This document shows positions 14,434 to 18,999 of a DNA stretch of 18,999 nucleotides, piece by piece. How positions within the stretch are numbered: the first letter of the stretch is position 1; each line of letters starts with the position of its first letter. A program made the position numbers and the translations under genes. The DNA is taken from contig LNEX01000246.1 of assembly GCA_001464165.1 (NCBI GenBank), positions 1 to 18,999 on the forward strand, in the 5' to 3' direction. The DNA comes from a bacterium Ga0077546. Lineage in GTDB: Bacteria; Cyanobacteriota; Vampirovibrionia; Obscuribacterales; Obscuribacteraceae. The notes below the pieces were generated by a model. It did not search any database, was not told the origin of the DNA, and saw only the letters and a list, made by a program, of their open reading frames with translations.

Positions 14434-15828
14434 GTGGAAATCAGCTATTTAGCTAGCGTTTTTGCTCTTCTAGCAGCCTTGGTTTGTTTGGCATTACGGT
14501 CAAACGCTAAGTTAACGAAGGACATAGCGATTGTGTCTTCGAGTTTGCTATGTGTTTTTTTGATTTTGACGACTGTGGTATCAATTACGATGCCAACTTT
14601 AGCCACTTTTGCGAGCCTGGAAATTGGCAAAATTATACAAGTGATCATTGCAGGCTCGGCACTCGTGTGTGTAGTTAGTCAACACAGAGTGACGGGTGCT
14701 TCCAAATCGGTCACTTCTATTCTTGCTATATCTGGACTGAGTTTCGCTTGCCTCAACGACTCTTTGTCTAGAACTGTTCAGCTGGTTGCTTTAGTCTTTA
14801 TATTGGTCTTTCTTGCTCTGTTCTCGCTGAGTGAAGGAAGAGGCAATAGGTCATGCAAGATTGTAGTTTTATACTCAAGCATCTTGACTCTCCTTTTAGT
14901 TTGCTCTTCAGTGGTTCAAGAACCACTGTCTGCTATGTTCGTTATTTTATCTGCTTGCGTTCTTCTCCCGCTCTTCCCTGTTCATGGCGCATTCGTAAGC
15001 GCTGTAGGCAGTTTTTCTGGCGCTTTCGGCTCTTTTTTGGCCGTGGTATTACCTTGTTTAGGTTACTCTCTGGTTGCGCGATGCGCCTTGCCGCAAGGCT
15101 TTTCCTCGACAGTTGCAGTACTTGCGATTATTGGAGCCTTAGTTACGATGCTCAGGGCGTCTGTGCAGATTGATCTAGGTCGCATCGTTGCTGCCTTGGG
15201 TACGGTATTGTTTTCGATTGCCTGGTTGAGTATCGGCATCGAGGGCAGAGCTGGTGTCGAAACTGGATGCTTTGTGCTGTCGGTTTCTATTGCGATTAGC
15301 GGTTTGATGCTGTGTGCTCATCACTTGAAGTCGATTTACGGCACCTTGATGTTAGAGAATTTGCGTGGACTATCTCAGTCGATGCCACGATTGAGCGCAA
15401 TGGTCTGTGTCTTTAGTATTGCCGCCGCAGGGTTCCCTCCGTTTGCGATATCGACAATGTTCCTGTCTGTGTTGCTAAAAGCCAATCAGTTTTCTATGGC
15501 TCTTTTGGCAACGTCCATCTACTTAGGTGGCTCTCTTTTGCTTGCCTCGTTGATGCCTAAACTGCTCTTTGGGCCAAAGCGAACAGATTTGGTGTACAGA
15601 GACATTGGCGTGAGCGATATGTGTGCGTTGATTGCTTTAGCGCTAGTTCTTCTGTTTGGCGGTTTAATTCCTTGTTTTGCGTCGCCTATGAACCAAGAAG
15701 CTAGGCAGGAAAAAGAGCACAGTACGATGCTGAAGTCTAAGGCGACAAAGAGAAATTCGGTTACTGTCACTTTCCATTTAGATCATTTTTCGTCCCTTGC
15801 TGAGCAATTCACTGCGCATACTCTATGA
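14434..15828 (+). CDS. NuoM/ND4-like membrane protein lacking proton-channel residues, DAB-associated
   Basis: The 464-aa protein has about 12-14 hydrophobic segments and a basic soluble tail (residues about 415-464). Similarity to NuoM/ND4 is visible in LLPLFPVHG (residues 177-185, usually KxPxxPxHxWLP), in VQIDLGRIVAALGTVLFSIAWL (usually Q-x-DLKR-x-IAYSS) and in ENLRGLSQSMPRLSAMVCVF followed by AAGFPPF (usually GLPG...GE). At each place the conserved charge is missing: L177 for Lys, G249 for Lys, no Glu in the TM5-like helix (about 114-133), and no Glu in the FxGE position. It is therefore probably not a proton channel itself. The start is GTG with GAGGA upstream, 14 bp after dabB. Its stop overlaps the dabA start as ATGA (15825-15828). 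It may be a structural subunit. The family assignment is moderately certain. Confidence 0.7.
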   Translation: MEISYLASVFALLAALVCLALRSNAKLTKDIAIVSSSLLCVFLILTTVVSITMPTLATFASLEIGKIIQVIIAGSALVCVVSQHRVTGASKSVTSILAISGLSFACLNDSLSRTVQLVALVFILVFLALFSLSEGRGNRSCKIVVLYSSILTLLLVCSSVVQEPLSAMFVILSACVLLPLFPVHGAFVSAVGSFSGAFGSFLAVVLPCLGYSLVARCALPQGFSSTVAVLAIIGALVTMLRASVQIDLGRIVAALGTVLFSIAWLSIGIEGRAGVETGCFVLSVSIAISGLMLCAHHLKSIYGTLMLENLRGLSQSMPRLSAMVCVFSIAAAGFPPFAISTMFLSVLLKANQFSMALLATSIYLGGSLLLASLMPKLLFGPKRTDLVYRDIGVSDMCALIALALVLLFGGLIPCFASPMNQEARQEKEHSTMLKSKATKRNSVTVTFHLDHFSSLAEQFTAHTL

Positions 15829-18800
15829 TAAAAATTTACGCTACCTATTCGGATTCTCAGAGATTGGCTATTCGTTCGAAAGTCAATCTTTCTAGTGAGA
15901 TAGTTGCACCCTACTGGGCTTTGGCTACGTTCACCAGTAATAATCCCTTGCGTGAACTGGAATATTTACACTTCGAAGAGGCCGTACGAAAAGCACAACG
16001 GGTGCGCGGTGGTCGTGGTTACCTTTCTAATGAATCGTACCGTGACTTCTATAGAAGGGGTCTAATAAATATTCAGTGTTATTGGAGCTAGAATCGTTCA
16101 AAATACTGAAGTCTTTCGTGCTAGTTTGTTGAACTCTATCACGGCCCCGGCAGACTTCAATCTCTCGCCCCTTATAGATTGTAGCCCTCAGCGAACTGAA
16201 ATTTATGCACTTTCTGCTCATCTGGGTTTGGCTGCGGCACCATCGATGGGAGAAGATAAGGCTCAGCAAGTCGCTTCTCAAGATAGTGATGGCTTAGGCA
16301 AGACTATTAATTTTAGTCAGTGGTGTGATCGTTTTCTTGGTACTGCAATCTGTCAGTTCGTCGATGATGAGCTAATAAAGTGGTGCTCCGCCTTCTTAGA
16401 CGAGGGTCAAGCAGCCTGGTCACAACCCATGCGAAAGAAGACTCTATATAAGGCTTGGAAGCACCTTTCTTTGTTGTCTCCGCCTCCAGTAGGATTCGAT
16501 CCCAAAAGTTGGCGCGAAACTCTCGAGTCACTGCCTGAATCTCCTGAGGACTGCATTCTAAGCGTTTTGGCAGCCTTAGGAATTCCCGAATCTCAGGAAC
16601 AAGACTATTTAGCCCTTCATCTGGCAGCTTTGCCTGGATGGGCAGGTTTTTTAAAATGGCGCGCTGAGTGTTCTAATCACTTGTGGCAAAAAACTTACCC
16701 GGCAGACCTAACCCAATATGCAGCAATAAGATTGGTTTATGAGCACCATCTCGTTACCGTTGCCTGTCGCCAGAAGCTTGATATAGAGCCCTCACTTAGT
16801 GCTTTGAAACGCTATATGTCTGAGAATGCTTCTGTTTATCTGATGTTGCGAGAGAGGGCCGAGAGCAAGCTCGATGTCAATCTTTCAAGCGCGATAGACA
16901 GACAATGGTACAAAGAAAATCATATTGATAAATGGCGAGAGCTTGCGGCGCATTATCTATGTATGACCAAAGAGAAAAGCAAGGAGATAGTTTGTCTTTC
17001 CCGTGCTTGGCGCCTAGTAGAGTTAAGCAAGTGCTTGGGTCTGTCGCTTCAAGAACTTCTAGACAGTTCGCCTGAAGACCTTTTCACCTTGTTGGCTAAA
17101 GGCAATGGAAGCAAGCTACCAGCAGAGCTTGATAGCTAAGCTTAGCCGGGTTACTGCGGCTGACGATAATGAGCAGGCCATTGACAGAGAAGAATCTTCT
17201 GCACAGCAACTGCGTCCGCAGTCGCAGTCGTTGTTTTGTATTGACGTGCGCTCAGAGCCATTTAGGCGTCATCTTGAAACTGTTGGTCGAAATCAGACTT
17301 TTGGAGTGGCTGGATTTTTTCTCTGTTTCATTCGATATCAACCTATTGGTAGTGAGCATTTAATCGATCAATTTCCAGTAATTATGAAAGCTCGCAATAT
17401 AGTGCGCGAGGTCCCTCGCCCCTATGAACACCATAAAGTAGAGCGATTTAGAGAGCGCTCGGAGCTACTTAGAAATGCTAGGGCTCTTTTGCATAATCTC
17501 AAAGACCATTTCATAACTCCTTTTGTAACCGTCGAGTCGATTGGATGGTTCTATAGTCTGCCTTTCTTCCTTAAGACCATTGCTCCCCTGGCTTATCGAG
17601 ACTTTAGTAACTGGCTTAAGCGATTTGTGGAATCGCCGGTGGCGACAACACTAACTATCGATAAATTGTCACCAGCAGAGGCGAAAGAGATGGTGCTTGC
17701 TAACCAGCTGGGGATCGTTCGCAGTGTGTTGCAAGAGCGTTTCGCTGCAAAGGTGGGCCCGGTGTCAGTGGAGCTAGCTGAAATCGTTCACAGCTGTGCT
17801 ATGGCAGAAGCTGATTCTGAAGATTTGCTCCGTGCAATCACGGATAAGTTGCCCATAATCTCGAACGAAGAAGCTCGTTTGTTGGTAGCCGATCTGAGAC
17901 GCGTATACCGCATAATTCCGCGCGGTACGGCCGCACATATGGAGCGAATTACCAGAACAGGATTTACTTTGGAAGAACAAGTTTTCACGGTTGAGACTGC
18001 CTTGAGAATGATTGGACTAACCAGTAATTTTGCGCGTATTGTCATAGTGTGTGGTCACGGTAGCACGTCTGACAACAATCCATTTGAGTCTGCCTTAGAT
18101 TGTGGTGCCTGCGGTGGCAATGAAGGGCATGCAAATTCACGAGCATTTGCTGCTATGGCGAACAAATTACCCGTGCGGGAGATGTTGGCCAAGAAGGGAA
18201 TCGAGATACCTAGTGATACTCATTTCATTCCTGCTAGGATCGATACTACGACCGATGCAGTGCGGCTATTGGACTTAGAAGATGTGCCCACTACCCATCG
18301 TCTAGATTTGGCGCGTATCATTGAAGATCTTGAACAAGCAAGTCGTTTTACCAGCGCCGAGCGCTGTCTTCGTTTTCCTGAGTTGCCTAGCAATTTATCT
18401 CAAAAGCAGGCTGTTCAAGAGGTGATGACTCGCAGTGCCGACTGGAGTCAGGTTCGCCCCGAGTGGGGTTTGTCTGGCAATGCGTCATTTATTATTGCCA
18501 GGCGAGAGATTACTAAAGACGTTAACCTTGAAGGGCGAGCGTTCTTAAATTCATACGATTATCTTGCTGACCCAGATGGAAAATTGTTGGAAGTAATTAT
18601 GACTGCGCCTCAGGTCGTAACTCAGTGGATTAATATGCAGTACTATTTTTCTGTCACAGATAACCAGTGTTATGGCTCGGGCAGCAAGGTCTATCACAAT
18701 GTTGTGGATCATATTGGTGTGATGTACGGAAACAAGAGCGACTTAAGAACTGGCCTTCCGTGGCAGACTGTCATGAATGGTGATCTTGTCTCCCATGAGC

Positions 18801-18999
18801 CTCTACGATTAACCAGCGTTATTGAAGCCCCCCGTTCGACGATTGATAAGATTATCAGTAGGCATGAATTGCTCAAGCGCTTCTATCACAACGAGTGGGT
18901 TCATTTGATCGCCTACGAGCGAGAAGAAGGGAGATTCTATCGCTATTCTGCTGATGGTCAGTGGCAAGTAATTTGCACAAAGGTCGAACAGAACATGGT
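15825..18999 (+). pseudogene. dabA: dabA (DUF2309) inorganic-carbon uptake subunit, two frame breaks; last few codons beyond window
   Basis: DabA is a peripheral zinc protein related to beta-carbonic anhydrases that, with DabB, accumulates bicarbonate. Three frames together give an almost complete protein of about 1,055 residues. Frame one (15825-16091) has the N-terminal IVAPYWAL, NNPLRELEYLHFEEAV and GGRGYL block. Frame two (about 16072-17091) has DEGQAAWSQPMRKKTLY, LAALPGWAGFLKWR and YAAIRLVYEHHLV. Frame three (about 17093-18999) has FCIDVRSEPFRRH, CGHGSTSDNN, LDCGACGG, DWSQVRPEWGLSGNASFIIA and QWINMQYYFS. The expected active-site set is intact: Cys 17237 and Asp 17243 in CID, His 18056 and Cys 18101 spaced 15 residues apart. 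Each break is explained by one extra base (near 16075-16080 and at 17089-17093, where LFTLWLKAMEASYQ is restored). Sequencing indels are the simplest explanation. The start overlaps the upstream stop as ATGA. Confidence 0.9.

Noticed and set aside
12713..15828. Respiratory complex I (nuoL-nuoM) fragment
   Set aside because: No other nuo gene is near, the NuoM-like protein lacks the key charges, and a DUF2309/DabA gene follows with overlap. A DAB-type role fits better.
12713..15828. Mrp-type Na+/H+ antiporter operon
   Set aside because: No MrpB, C, E, F or G-like small subunits are present, and the downstream gene is DabA.
17169..17363. 64-aa plus-strand open frame
   Set aside because: It lies in a different frame from the conserved FCIDVRSEPFRRH segment of DabA and has no family resemblance.

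Overview
The window looks like a chromosomal segment of a free-living, Gram-negative-type bacterium. It is dense in genes, with moderate GC by eye, ATG/GTG starts and several recognisable Shine-Dalgarno sites. It mixes housekeeping genes (thiL, folD, cinA, murF, yggT) with an accessory inorganic-carbon uptake locus. No photosynthesis, carboxysome or RuBisCO gene is visible. The style of several proteins (a cyanobacterial-like PGVPSEL region in CinA, YggT, a divergent GGDEF protein) would fit a non-photosynthetic relative of cyanobacteria such as Vampirovibrionia/Obscuribacterales. That placement is a tentative impression, not a result.

Layout. (1) 1-4200, minus strand: yggT, a 701-aa Tat-exported propeller-like protein, a DAACS-family dicarboxylate/amino-acid:cation symporter and the start of an M48-type metalloprotease. 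(2) 4259-8403, plus strand: a probable transcription unit of thiL, folD, a one-helix membrane protein, a 50-aa membrane peptide gene and cinA. It ends in a likely terminator and is followed by a degenerate GGDEF protein (8545-9258). (3) 9330-11599, minus strand: a 113-aa unknown, a 136-aa unknown overlapping murF by ATGA, and murF. (4) 11600-12040: a divergent, AT-rich regulatory region with several palindromes, a nested stem-loop and a tandem repeat. (5) 12041 to the window end, plus strand: a beta-carbonic-anhydrase-like protein, DabB (NuoL-like), a second NuoM/ND4-like membrane subunit that lacks the usual proton-channel charges, and DabA (DUF2309). The last two overlap by ATGA.

The most interesting part is region 5. 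It resembles a DAB (DabA-DabB) inorganic-carbon accumulation system with two extra parts: an atypical beta-CA homologue and a charge-stripped ND4-like subunit. DabA keeps all four residues expected of its zinc/catalytic site.

A second theme is broken frames. folD (about 40 nt missing plus a frame change), cinA (+1), murF (probably -1) and dabA (two +1-type shifts) are all interrupted, although both halves of each protein remain highly conserved. Five breaks in conserved genes within 19 kb point first to indel errors in the assembly. Genuine gene decay, especially of folD, cannot be excluded from sequence alone.
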